A model generated the notes under the pieces. That model ran no database searches. It was not told where the DNA came from and saw nothing but the letters and a program-made list of their open reading frames with translations. Position numbers and translations under genes: made by a program. From Candidatus Woesearchaeota archaeon CG10_big_fil_rev_8_21_14_0_10_37_12 (GTDB lineage Archaea; Nanobdellota; Nanobdellia; Woesearchaeales; ARS49), in the NCBI GenBank assembly GCA_002762795.1, contig PCYA01000007.1, positions 28,416 through 92,415 on the forward strand: a DNA stretch of 64,000 nucleotides, read 5' to 3'. This document shows positions 47,442 through 57,139 of this stretch, piece after piece (the first letter of the stretch is position 1; each line of letters opens with the position of its first letter).

Positions 47442-48470
47442 ATGAGTGAAACATTAAAGTTAGCATCGTTACGAGAAGCTAAAGTTCGCCTTGCGACTCC
47501 TACAGATGCAGAAGCAATCGCGGAAATTTTCCAGCAAACATATGGAGACAGATACCCGTTTAAAGAATATTACGATCCAGAAAGATGGACTGCAATGCTT
47601 GCTGAGACTGGCGCAGTAAGTTTTGTAGCAGAATTTCAAAAAGAGATTGTTGGACACGGTGGTTTATATTTTTCTGACACAAATCCCGTAGAATTCAGAC
47701 GAACTGCAATCAAACCAGGAGCGCGTGGAGAACGCACATCATACAAACTACTCAGACAAAGACAACTCCACGCGCTAAGCAAAGGACGCGCTGTGTTTAC
47801 AAGCGAACTCGTAACATCACACATAGGGTCACAAAAAACATTAGAAAATGAAGGCTTTTTACCTGTTGGTATTCTGTTTGGCATATATGCTGACATGTTT
47901 GGCGTTGGACAAAAAGAAACAATTGTGCCCCATTATTGGGACCCATACGGAAAATTACGAAACGATGAAGAAAGAAGAATTTATGTTCCAGACAGTGCAC
48001 GAGAACTTGTAGATTATGTATGCGCATCAATGCAATTACCTCGCGCAATATCAGAAGGAGATGCCTTGCCATCACGAGGAACAACACGCATTAACAGAAA
48101 GACAGACGTGATCAGTCACAGAGCATCCATTATTACTGAAAGTCCAGGAACACGAGGAGACTTAGAAGCACAACTAAGAACACAAACGGACATCCTTGAA
48201 AGAGAAGGTGCTACGTACATTCATGCAGATGTTAACCTACAACACGTCTGCGCACCCGACGTTATAAACGCACTAGAAGAATTTGGCTACTTTCCAGCAG
48301 CATACTTGCCTGCTTTTGAAGGAGGAGAAGCAACTACTGAGCGCGTAGATGTACTACGCATGACTAAAATAACTAACTCAATTGATGAGAAATTATTGAA
48401 GCTTACACCAAAAAGCCGAACTCTTGTAAACACTGTAGCTAAGCATAAAAATTTCCAATATGCTACTTAA
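47442..48470 (+). CDS. GNAT-like acetyltransferase, long form
   Basis: VRLATPTDAEAIAEIFQQTYGDRYPFKEYYDPERW; paralogue of 48654 gene. Confidence 0.8.
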   Translation: MSETLKLASLREAKVRLATPTDAEAIAEIFQQTYGDRYPFKEYYDPERWTAMLAETGAVSFVAEFQKEIVGHGGLYFSDTNPVEFRRTAIKPGARGERTSYKLLRQRQLHALSKGRAVFTSELVTSHIGSQKTLENEGFLPVGILFGIYADMFGVGQKETIVPHYWDPYGKLRNDEERRIYVPDSARELVDYVCASMQLPRAISEGDALPSRGTTRINRKTDVISHRASIITESPGTRGDLEAQLRTQTDILEREGATYIHADVNLQHVCAPDVINALEEFGYFPAAYLPAFEGGEATTERVDVLRMTKITNSIDEKLLKLTPKSRTLVNTVAKHKNFQYAT

Positions 48471-48653
48471 GATAAATATACAAAAGAAAATTTTATAAAT
48501 AAAACACTTTTTCTTCTTTCTATGAAAACAAATTATGTGAGCGGAAACTGTTTGGTTCACATAATTTGCATTATTTGGTAATACGTTCCCATCATTAGCT
48601 AACTTCTCAGGGAACGTAACACAAAACATGAGCAGTTGGCGGAGTGAAGAAAA

Positions 48654-49679
48654 ATGGCAAAAAACGGAGTAACAGTACGAGAAGCAACACCAGAAGACGC
48701 AGAAGCAGTAGCAACAGTATTCAGAGCAACATACGGAGACAGATACCCATTTCCGCAGTTTTACGACCCTGCAGCACAACGAGAAATGATTGCGGCACAC
48801 GGCATAGAAAGTTACGTTGCAGCGAACGCAGACGGGACAATAATCGGTCATGGCGCATTAATACTTCATGAATACAAACCAGCAGAATTTGGAAGAACCG
48901 CAGTACATCCAGACGCGAGAGGACTTGGCGTGTTTCACAAACTCATCAATCACAGACAAGCAGCAGGAGTTGATGAAGGACACAGATACTTCACAACAGA
49001 AGCAGTTACTGGAAGCATTGGCTCACAAACAGGACTAGGAAGCAACGGATTTGTCGGCGTAGGAGTAGAGGTAGCTAAATATGCAGATTTATTTGATGTT
49101 GGTACTGGAAAACCTTACAAAGAAAGCACTGTTGTCATGGTATGGGACCCGCACAGAACACTAGCACGGAGCGAGAGCAGAGCAGTTTACGCAGGATCAG
49201 CACGCAACCTAGTAGATCATACACGCGAGAAATTGCACGTTGCACGATATCATGGAACGCCTTACGGATTGCCAGAAGAAGGAGATTTCTCACTTACTTT
49301 TGGAGAAGTTGATTACGTAAGCAACAAAGTTGCTTTACAACTCCAAGGAGTTCCCAATAGATCTGAACTTGCAACATCACTGAGAAAAATAAATGAAAGA
49401 CTACAAGACACTGGAATAAATTATATAGAATTAGACCTCAATGCAGAAGATCCCGTAACACCTGCAATCATGCGCGAATTTGAAGAAAACGGATTTTTCC
49501 CAGCAGCATTTATTCCGGGATATCTTGGCGAACGTGAGAATAGAAAAGATGTTATACGAATGACACGCTGCACAGGACCAACAGATGAAAGAAAAATACA
49601 ACGAACACCAGAAAATCAAATTGTACTGGACATTGTGATGGCACATACAAACTGCCCATTGGAATATAGAATGAGGTAA
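48654..49679 (+). CDS. GNAT-like acetyltransferase, long form
   Basis: VREATPEDAEAVATVFRATYGDRYPFPQFYDPAA...AVHPDARGLGVFHKLINHR. Confidence 0.82.
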   Translation: MAKNGVTVREATPEDAEAVATVFRATYGDRYPFPQFYDPAAQREMIAAHGIESYVAANADGTIIGHGALILHEYKPAEFGRTAVHPDARGLGVFHKLINHRQAAGVDEGHRYFTTEAVTGSIGSQTGLGSNGFVGVGVEVAKYADLFDVGTGKPYKESTVVMVWDPHRTLARSESRAVYAGSARNLVDHTREKLHVARYHGTPYGLPEEGDFSLTFGEVDYVSNKVALQLQGVPNRSELATSLRKINERLQDTGINYIELDLNAEDPVTPAIMREFEENGFFPAAFIPGYLGERENRKDVIRMTRCTGPTDERKIQRTPENQIVLDIVMAHTNCPLEYRMR

Positions 49680-49713
49680 GAAGTAGGATGTTAAAAGCTG
49701 GAGGTATGAGGTA

Positions 49714-50724
49714 ATGAAAAAATATGATTATTATGAAGATGTAAGTTTTTTGATCGGCAAAACAGACAAAGAAGCAATCCTGCTATTAAAAAAACCAAGC
49801 GTGTTTAAAATTACAGGCAAAGACAACAGCAAAGCTGTCCTTGTTTCTACATTAATACACGGACACGAAATATGCGGGTTCCGAGCATTTCTGAAAGAAA
49901 TTAATTCAAAACCTGAATATCCCCTAGACGTTTATTTTGCAGTCGGCAACGTCCAAGCAGCACAAATAGAACCCTTGTTTAGCAACAGATTAGTACCAGG
50001 CGGACAAAACTTCAACAGAACATGGATAAAGGAACCAAAAACAGAAATGGAACAATTAAGCTTTGAACTGTTTGAGTTCTATAAGACTTTACCACTTGTC
50101 GGAATACTTGATTTGCATTCATTCACTGCAACAGACACCCTACCACACGGCTTTTTACCTGACACAAAAGAAGAAACATTAAAACTTGCAAACAAACTCG
50201 CAAACTACGGATTTGTCACAGACAGCAACCTGGGAGCAATGATAGAACTAACAACAGACATAGCACCATCCCTCGTCATAGAATGTGGAACAAACGGAAG
50301 CAAAGAAGCAGACGAATACGCATTTGAAACATTACACAAATTTTTCAAATTAACGGGTGTTGAAGAAGGAAACGTTGAAGATGTAAACAAAGGAGTATTT
50401 GTTAACATGACAAACGTTAAAATCAAATCGGCTGTAACTGTTGTCTGGGCAGACGAAAAACAAGATGCGCAACTAACAATACGCTCAGACATTAGTAAAT
50501 TGAATATTACTGAAGTCAAAGCTGGAGAGTTTTACGGCTGGGCAAATACCCTTGATTTGTTTGTAATTAAAAACAAAGACGGCTTGCAAAATGTTGAAGA
50601 TTGGTTTGAGCTAAAGGATGGCAAAGTGTACATCAAACAAGACGTTGTGCCAAACTTAATGTCAGCAAACGAAAAAATTGCTAAAGAAAGCGGGTTTTAT
50701 TTTTTTAAGCGATGGGAAAAATAA
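49714..50724 (+). CDS. AstE/aspartoacylase-like zinc hydrolase (M14-related)
   Basis: STLIHGHEICGFRAF, VGNVQAA, NFNRTW, GILDLHSF. Confidence 0.85.
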   Translation: MKKYDYYEDVSFLIGKTDKEAILLLKKPSVFKITGKDNSKAVLVSTLIHGHEICGFRAFLKEINSKPEYPLDVYFAVGNVQAAQIEPLFSNRLVPGGQNFNRTWIKEPKTEMEQLSFELFEFYKTLPLVGILDLHSFTATDTLPHGFLPDTKEETLKLANKLANYGFVTDSNLGAMIELTTDIAPSLVIECGTNGSKEADEYAFETLHKFFKLTGVEEGNVEDVNKGVFVNMTNVKIKSAVTVVWADEKQDAQLTIRSDISKLNITEVKAGEFYGWANTLDLFVIKNKDGLQNVEDWFELKDGKVYIKQDVVPNLMSANEKIAKESGFYFFKRWEK

Positions 50725-50749
50725 AAAAGAAAAAAAAAGAAAAAAGATT

Positions 50750-51007
50750 ATTCTTTGGGCAAGCCAACAAGAAGCATGGCATCACCAGAACCCACATCAA
50801 TGTACTCCCATGCTGCACGTTCTTCATCAGTTCTGGGCTTCGGAGTTTCATCCTGCCCATACTGCTCGTTTAGGATCTTGTATGCTTGCTCGTACGTTGT
50901 CTGGTTCAAGTAGTCCGTAAGGGTATCCTGCAGTGTATGATGCTTTAAAGCAGTCTGCTATTTCTTCAACATCGTTAATTGTTGCTCTTCGTAGTTTCCA
51001 TTTTGTC
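50750..51007 (-). pseudogene. GNAT N-terminal fragment with a second overlapping reading frame (probable frameshifted remnant)
   Basis: MTKWKLRRATINDVEEIADCFKASYTAGYPYGLLEPDNVRA...AG* in one frame; ...DEERAAWEYIDVGSGDAMLLVGLPKE* in another. Confidence 0.5.
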
Positions 51008-51094
51008 ATGTTTTTGTATTTCAAGCGATTTATTTTTAAAGCTTCTGGCAGGTTTGACGTAAATTTTATATATTTTGACAATATTTTGTCATTT

Positions 51095-51739
51095 ATGACA
51101 TCAATAGCGCAACAAGTTTGGAGTGTAATTGAAAAGGATGTAATTATCAAACGTGCAATAGAAAGAGGCGTTGTAAGCTCAAAAAACCTAGCTGTATATC
51201 TGTCTAAAAAAGGAGTGCATGCTAGTTCTGATGCAATAATTAGTGCAATACGCCGTTATAACCCGTCAAAGACTGATGCTGCGTTTGAAAAGGCGAGAAA
51301 AGTCATTGGCAAGTCTGAAGATATTCGTATTACAACAAATATTATTGAGATTGCAGTTGAGAAAACAGAGCAAACACAACAACTGTTGCAAAAAGCAATT
51401 TCGCTTGTTGATTATAATAAGGGCGATGTTTTGTTAATGATTCAAGGAGAGAAATCTATTAAGGTGATTATTAATGATAAAAATAAAGAAAAAATAATGA
51501 ATTTGTTTTCTAAAAAATCAATTATTCATATAGAAAAAGATCTTGCAGAAATCAATATTCAACTTTCAGATGAAGCAGTCAAAACTCCGGGCATTGTTGC
51601 AACACTTACAACAGAATTAATGGTTAATAATATTCCCATGTTTGAGATTATGAGTTGTGTTCCTGAGTTGTTGTTGTTTGTTAAGAAAAAAGATGTTGTA
51701 AAAGCGTATGAGCTTTTGTTTAAATTGTGCGGGCAGTAA
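51095..51739 (+). CDS. ACT-domain-like regulatory protein with N-terminal helical/HTH region
   Basis: MTSIAQQVWSVIEKDVIIKRAIERGVVSSKNLAVYLSKKG...VKTPGIVATLTTELMVNNIPMFEIMSCVPELLLFVKKKDVVKAYELL. Confidence 0.75.
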   Translation: MTSIAQQVWSVIEKDVIIKRAIERGVVSSKNLAVYLSKKGVHASSDAIISAIRRYNPSKTDAAFEKARKVIGKSEDIRITTNIIEIAVEKTEQTQQLLQKAISLVDYNKGDVLLMIQGEKSIKVIINDKNKEKIMNLFSKKSIIHIEKDLAEINIQLSDEAVKTPGIVATLTTELMVNNIPMFEIMSCVPELLLFVKKKDVVKAYELLFKLCGQ

Positions 51740-51935
51740 GATTTATTTTCGAAAATATAACAGGAAACTTTTATATATTACTTGCTAAATCAAAAAGAAC
51801 ATGTTATCTAACGCTGAAAAACAAAACAATGTTCTTCTATCCAGTGTTAGCTTTAATTTTAACTTTTTTGAATAGTTCTGTCGTGCTTTTACGGCAGTTG
51901 TGGTTAAGAAATAGATAGAAGAATGGAGGACGAAA

Positions 51936-51986
51936 ATGAAACAAACCGAGGTTAAAGCAGGATCTGCTGGTTGCCTTTTCTGTTAG
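51936..51986 (+). CDS. Candidate micro-ORF (16 aa)
   Basis: GGAGG six nt upstream of ATG; MKQTEVKAGSAGCLFC. Confidence 0.3.
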   Translation: MKQTEVKAGSAGCLFC

Positions 51987-52013
51987 TGCAATCAGATTAG
52001 CAGGGTGGTCGCA

Positions 52014-52613
52014 ATGACCAATTTAACAGAATTAACAGTAGCTCAGTTAAAAGAGCGAATTAGAGAAAAAGGTTGGCGTATTTGGGAGTTGCCTCCTAAA
52101 GATGAACGTCCTAAACCAATGATGGATTTGGCAATTACTGTTTGTCATTCTATTTGTGAAGCTGCGTTTGAAAAACCGTTTCCCTACGAGGGTATTGATG
52201 GGAGAAACCGTGAAGCAGATAGCACGATGATTTTCTCGCGAGACGGAACAGGTTTTGTTGCGTATACTGTGAATAATCGTGTTGATCTTGAGGATGGAAC
52301 TTGTGTGAATTATATGAACACAGCAATGATTGTTCCAAGCGAGCGCGGAAATGGCCTGTATGATTTGCTGAATGCATTGCGCGCAAAAGTAATTCTTGAT
52401 GCTGAAGTGTTGATTACAAGAACGCAAAATCCTCGTGTGTTTGCAGGAATGAGGCGTTTGTGTGATGCAAGGGGATATAAGTTACACCATGGTGCAGCAT
52501 ATTCTTCGCGCGCTAGAAAACTCGTCAATGGTGTTGCTGCAAGAATGGAACACCCTGAAACAGATGAATATCTTGTTCAGCGTGGTGTTTATTTGGGCAG
52601 GGAATTAAAGTAG
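52014..52613 (+). CDS. GNAT-like protein
   Basis: NTAMIVPSERGNGLYDLLNALRAKVIL; ATG 52014 downstream of the track's GTG 52005. Confidence 0.6.
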   Translation: MTNLTELTVAQLKERIREKGWRIWELPPKDERPKPMMDLAITVCHSICEAAFEKPFPYEGIDGRNREADSTMIFSRDGTGFVAYTVNNRVDLEDGTCVNYMNTAMIVPSERGNGLYDLLNALRAKVILDAEVLITRTQNPRVFAGMRRLCDARGYKLHHGAAYSSRARKLVNGVAARMEHPETDEYLVQRGVYLGRELK

Positions 52614-52627
52614 AAGTTGACAGCAAA

Positions 52628-53473
52628 GTGGTAGGCACAGGAGCAGTTGTCTTTACCGATAACGGAAGACGAGCAGAACTTGGAAGAGCATGCATTCATC
52701 CAGATTATCGCGGATTACGAAACGGAAACGGAAAAGGCGCATTTAGCGAACTCATTGCAGAAAGAATTACTCACGCACTAGAACAAGGAGCACAAATAGT
52801 ACACTCAACAGGCGTCACATCACACCCAAAAACACAAGCAGGATTAGAAGAAAATGAATGCAGAGCACTTGCACTTGAACAAGGAAAATACGCTGTTCTT
52901 TACGATCCCGAAAATGGGCAACGAGAAACGAGCTTAGAAATGGTATCCTTAGCAAGCCCAGTATTGAAAAGAAGAGGGCTTGTTACAATTCCAGAAGATG
53001 CAATAACACTTGTTGAATACATTATTGGGAGTGCAAATGCGCCGATTGAAATAAGAACACCTTCAGGAGTTTATCATGGGGCAGCAATCACTGCAAGCTA
53101 CGATCCCATATCACAACATACCTTATTTTTTGTAGTTCCAGGAAACAAACCACTTACTGAAATCCTGACACGAATAAATAGCGCTGTTGCAAAAGATACT
53201 TATGTGCAAGTCAAAATTTCAGCAGTAGAAGGAGTAGCAGCGCCAATACACCATGCACTTGCAGAGCTAGGATTCAAAGCAACAGGCTTTCTTCCCGGCT
53301 GGATTAAACGCGGACCATTCATAGACGATGCGTTAGTTATGGAACGAACAAATGTTGGTCTTGACGCAGGAAAAATACACTTACTGGGCAGCGCGCGAGA
53401 ACTTGCACGAAAAGCAGGATACAATATTGTACAGTATGCGAATGGGACAAAACCTGAATTGTCACGAGCATAA
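52628..53473 (+). CDS. GNAT-like protein missing the N-terminal ~60 residues of its paralogues
   Basis: GRACIHPDYRGLRNGNGKGAFSELIAERI aligns with the second part of the 48654 protein; only a GTG start is available. Confidence 0.6.
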   Translation: MVGTGAVVFTDNGRRAELGRACIHPDYRGLRNGNGKGAFSELIAERITHALEQGAQIVHSTGVTSHPKTQAGLEENECRALALEQGKYAVLYDPENGQRETSLEMVSLASPVLKRRGLVTIPEDAITLVEYIIGSANAPIEIRTPSGVYHGAAITASYDPISQHTLFFVVPGNKPLTEILTRINSAVAKDTYVQVKISAVEGVAAPIHHALAELGFKATGFLPGWIKRGPFIDDALVMERTNVGLDAGKIHLLGSARELARKAGYNIVQYANGTKPELSRA

Positions 53474-53506
53474 ATAAATTTATACTCATTCATCTTTCTG
53501 GCTTTT

Positions 53507-54100
53507 GTGAAACCCACATTACACTTTATAGGAACAGGAACACCAGAAACAAGAGGACAGCTAAACGAAGGAGGATTCATTCTACAAACAAATTATGCCT
53601 TGCTGTGGATAGACCCGGGACCAGGAACAAGCCAATGCAAACTAAAATTACGACAACCAGATGCTTGCATTGTAACTTCTCATGAACGCGGACATGATGC
53701 AGACTTAATTAACGCAAAAGAAAATGTCACTGAAAGCAAAAAAGTTGCAAGCGTAGAATTAATCAAAAAAGAATCAGGCTGGAAGATCAAAACACCAGAT
53801 GGAACAATCAGCTACATTACTGGAAAAATAAAACTCATTGATACGAAACAATACGCTGCAGATACCATCATCTTTTTTGCACACGGACAAGAAGAAGAAA
53901 TAATAACAAAATTAAAACCAAAACTCACCATACTAACAGGTCATACAAAAGAACTTCTCAAACGAGGACCGCTGTATTTCGCAAGAGAACTACAGAAAAA
54001 AACAAAAGTACAAACAATAGCTGCACAAGACAATACAACTGTTGATTTGAACACGTACTCTGGAACTGCGGAACAAAAAGGGCTTGCAAAATTTGGCTAA
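53507..54100 (+). CDS. Metallo-beta-lactamase-fold-like protein with altered motif
   Basis: LHFIGTGTPETRGQLNEGGFIL...LLWIDPGPGT...IVTSHERGHDADLI; GTG start. Confidence 0.6.
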   Translation: MKPTLHFIGTGTPETRGQLNEGGFILQTNYALLWIDPGPGTSQCKLKLRQPDACIVTSHERGHDADLINAKENVTESKKVASVELIKKESGWKIKTPDGTISYITGKIKLIDTKQYAADTIIFFAHGQEEEIITKLKPKLTILTGHTKELLKRGPLYFARELQKKTKVQTIAAQDNTTVDLNTYSGTAEQKGLAKFG

Positions 54101-54954
54101 ATCAACGTAAGCAAAAAACCAAGCAAACAACCAACAGTCAAAAAAGGCATTGCAGGATAAAACCTATCTTTCTCACCAATATATAACAAGAACAACAAGC
54201 CGGCAGAAGCACCAACTGTAACTAACACTGCATCAAAAAAACCAGTAGCGGCAAGAACAGCCCCAGAAAAAAACAATGGAAACGCAATATCGCCACCACC
54301 AAGCACTGCAATTCTTACTTTTTTTGAAATTGTTTTTACACCTTTCTTCGGACGCTTAATACGCTCATAAGGAATCAACAAACCAGCAAACAAACCAGAC
54401 TTTGTCTGAAACTTTGCAAGTTTAACCATATGCTTACTCTTCCAAACAGCATACGCATCATACAAAGAAACACCCAAAAGGAGAATAAATGCGTACAAAA
54501 CATTCAGCATCGGAACAAAAATAGCAGCAAGACCACCATACAAAAACAACTCCGAAGCATTATGCACCCACACATTCGGACGAAAAACCTTCCAGAAAGC
54601 GATCACGAAAGCCAAAACAAATGCAATCACATCTCCAAAAAACGCAGCAAATGCAAACCACAAACACAACAAGGCAGCAAGAAAAAACCAAGCTTTCCAA
54701 ACAAACATTTTCTTAAAATGCATAATAACAAAAATAAGCCCAGTACCAAGTAAAATTGCAGCAAGCAAATACCACACACTCATCTGCGGCTCAACATCAG
54801 GACGCTCAAACTGAACACCCGCAACCTCAGGCAATGCCACCCACTCTTCACCAACAGCAACAGGCAAATATGCGCTAACTATCACCAAACCAAACAATTG
54901 AGCAAGCAAAAACAAACCAAACAAAAAATAAGATACACGCAAAGAATGTTTCAT
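54097..54954 (-). CDS. Presenilin-like intramembrane aspartyl protease
   Basis: YDAYAV, GGGDIAFPLFFS, PAMPFL motifs. Confidence 0.94.
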   Translation of the reverse strand: MKHSLRVSYFLFGLFLLAQLFGLVIVSAYLPVAVGEEWVALPEVAGVQFERPDVEPQMSVWYLLAAILLGTGLIFVIMHFKKMFVWKAWFFLAALLCLWFAFAAFFGDVIAFVLAFVIAFWKVFRPNVWVHNASELFLYGGLAAIFVPMLNVLYAFILLLGVSLYDAYAVWKSKHMVKLAKFQTKSGLFAGLLIPYERIKRPKKGVKTISKKVRIAVLGGGDIAFPLFFSGAVLAATGFFDAVLVTVGASAGLLFLLYIGEKDRFYPAMPFLTVGCLLGFLLTLI

Positions 54955-55004
54955 TGAACCAAGAAGAACAAACGTTTTTATAAAGCTACTGGTACAAATA
55001 ACTC

Positions 55005-55454
55005 ATGAAACTCGTACACAACATAACAATCACTGTTTTCGTAAAACCAGAAGAAGACAAAGAAGAAATAAAAAAAAGACTCATTGAACTGATTCCGTTT
55101 GACCTTGCTGAACAAAAAATCAAAATAGAAGAACAAACAGCACAAGGATTCAACGAACGCAAAATAAAAATATACACCGTGCACCTGAAAAAAACAACAC
55201 ACACAAAACAATTTCTGAAAAATTTTCTTAACTTGTTAAACGAAGAACAAAAAAAACTATTAATTGCACAAAAAGAAAGCAGACTAGACGAAGAATGCAA
55301 TTTCTTCATACGCATCGAAAAAGAAGCTTTGGCAGAAAAACAAAAAATCCAATTAACAGAAGGAGGAAATTGTTATCATATCAGGCTCAGCGTAGCTGCA
55401 TTTCCAAAAACAAGAGAAAATGCGCTTAAAATAGTTGATAACTTATTCAGCTAA
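55005..55454 (+). CDS. RNA-binding protein, COG1325-like (exosome-associated type)
   Basis: VHNITITVFVKPEEDKEEIKKRLIELIPFDL; divergent from presenilin gene. Confidence 0.8.
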   Translation: MKLVHNITITVFVKPEEDKEEIKKRLIELIPFDLAEQKIKIEEQTAQGFNERKIKIYTVHLKKTTHTKQFLKNFLNLLNEEQKKLLIAQKESRLDEECNFFIRIEKEALAEKQKIQLTEGGNCYHIRLSVAAFPKTRENALKIVDNLFS

Positions 55455-55593
55455 GCACTATTAAGAAGAATACTCAACCCCGAAAAAAAGAATCAATGTA
55501 AAACATCCGTATTTTTTTACTTTTGAGTTCATTCTTCAATGTACTAAAAATACATACTGTACATTTATAAAAAGAAACTATTTCTAAACTAGC

Positions 55594-56016
55594 ATGGATC
55601 GCGCAGAACATGCAGTACTCGTTCTTGTTATTGCGGTAGCAATTATTGGAATAGGCATAGCAATCACAAGCGAACCAAACAAAACATCAATCACACAATT
55701 CATTAACACTCAAGAACTCCAAATTCCCAGCACATACACAATACCAGAAACAACATGCACATGCCGCGTACACACCAGCATCCTCTACCAATGTTCATCA
55801 GAACTGTCGCACTTATTCAACGTTGCAAACCAACAATTTGCCAGCACGACTTGCCCAGATAATTGTCAACAGTGGTGTGAACAAACATGGAAGGAACAAA
55901 CAACAAACGAAGCAAAAGACTACCAACAACACATCAAATCATTCTATGGCACCTATGGAAAACAAAATTGCCCGTTATTGGTAAACGTAACAACCATACA
56001 AGGAACCTGCCAATAA
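55594..56016 (+). CDS. Membrane-anchored Cys-rich small protein
   Basis: MDRAEHAVLVLVIAVAIIGIGIAI TM, then eight or more Cys. Confidence 0.7.
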   Translation: MDRAEHAVLVLVIAVAIIGIGIAITSEPNKTSITQFINTQELQIPSTYTIPETTCTCRVHTSILYQCSSELSHLFNVANQQFASTTCPDNCQQWCEQTWKEQTTNEAKDYQQHIKSFYGTYGKQNCPLLVNVTTIQGTCQ

Positions 56017-56059
56017 ATTTATATACAATTAAATCAACAAAATTCAAAAAGAGTTGAAA

Positions 56060-56818
56060 ATGGAATTCACAGAAAAAGCAACATTAGGAGTAATACTAAT
56101 CGTAGCTATCGTAAGCGCTATATTCTTATTCACAACAAAAGCAGACATAGGAGAAGCAAAAAGAAGTATTGGTTACGATCAATTCCAAAAATCAAATTAT
56201 CAGCTTCCACCACAAGAAACAACATATCAAAAAACAACTTACACTTCAGACTCAGATTACCATATTGATTCTACTGCTGACAAATCAACCAAGCGTTTTG
56301 ACTACAAATCGAAAACAGAACAAGAAACAGGAATATATTATATCGACAACACAAAACAAACAAACGGCGGACAAGAATGCGTATGCTCCTATGCAGTTGT
56401 ACCTGTATTCCACGATTGTCCGAACACCGGAGGAAAATCCTTAACTCTAGAACCTGACCCAGGAAACATCATGAAAACAAATTATCCGCCACCATCAGCG
56501 TGCATGGCACAGTGTAATGACAAAAAATCATCTGATGATAGCAAACTTGATGGAAATTGCTACACTCATTGTCAAAAAAGACTTGCAGAAGTAGTAAACA
56601 ATAGAGGAGAGTATGACCGAGTAATAAATAATTGGGATTGGAATATGAATTCTTTAAAAGATGCTGCCAGCAAGTCTAATACAGATATCACTAGCTGCAA
56701 AGATTATCCATTACGCGGCAGTTTCCAGCGAGCAAAAAAAGACAACAAACAATGGTATGTTTACCCTCTTTGCGGTAGCCCTTGCGGAGACAGCCAAAGC
56801 ACTGCAGTAACAACATAG
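56060..56818 (+). CDS. Membrane-anchored Cys-rich protein
   Basis: MEFTEKATLGVILIVAIVSAIFLFTTKADIGEA; N-terminus related to the 58031 and 59888 genes. Confidence 0.75.
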   Translation: MEFTEKATLGVILIVAIVSAIFLFTTKADIGEAKRSIGYDQFQKSNYQLPPQETTYQKTTYTSDSDYHIDSTADKSTKRFDYKSKTEQETGIYYIDNTKQTNGGQECVCSYAVVPVFHDCPNTGGKSLTLEPDPGNIMKTNYPPPSACMAQCNDKKSSDDSKLDGNCYTHCQKRLAEVVNNRGEYDRVINNWDWNMNSLKDAASKSNTDITSCKDYPLRGSFQRAKKDNKQWYVYPLCGSPCGDSQSTAVTT

Positions 56819-56837
56819 TTCAAGAATTTACTTCTCA

Positions 56838-56882
56838 AATAAAAATCCCAACCACTGCAAGCAGCGGAGTATCATAACAAAT
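56838..56882. repeat. GGGGTA-type hairpin element (single)
   Basis: caaataaaaatcccaaccactgcaagcagcggagtatcataacaaat; cf. 9419-9463. Confidence 0.75.
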
Positions 56883-56928
56883 CAAGTAACAAAAAACATA
56901 TAAACACCTACTTCTCAGCAAAAGCATA

Positions 56929-57138
56929 ATGGCAAAAAAGAGAATCATTAAAAAAGGAAAATTACAATACACCCCACTCAAAGGAAGCTTTCTTGCCACA
57001 AGCATAATAGGCTTTTTGTTCAGCGCAATACTCCTGCCAAAATACTCGATAACATGGGCATTCACCTTTGCAATCGTATTCGTACTAATGTTTATTGCAA
57101 GCATGATAAGCATGAACAGAGCAGAACCGGAGTTATAA
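56929..57138 (+). CDS. Small two-TM membrane protein
   Basis: 69 aa, two hydrophobic segments. Confidence 0.7.
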   Translation: MAKKRIIKKGKLQYTPLKGSFLATSIIGFLFSAILLPKYSITWAFTFAIVFVLMFIASMISMNRAEPEL

Positions 57139-57139
57139 A

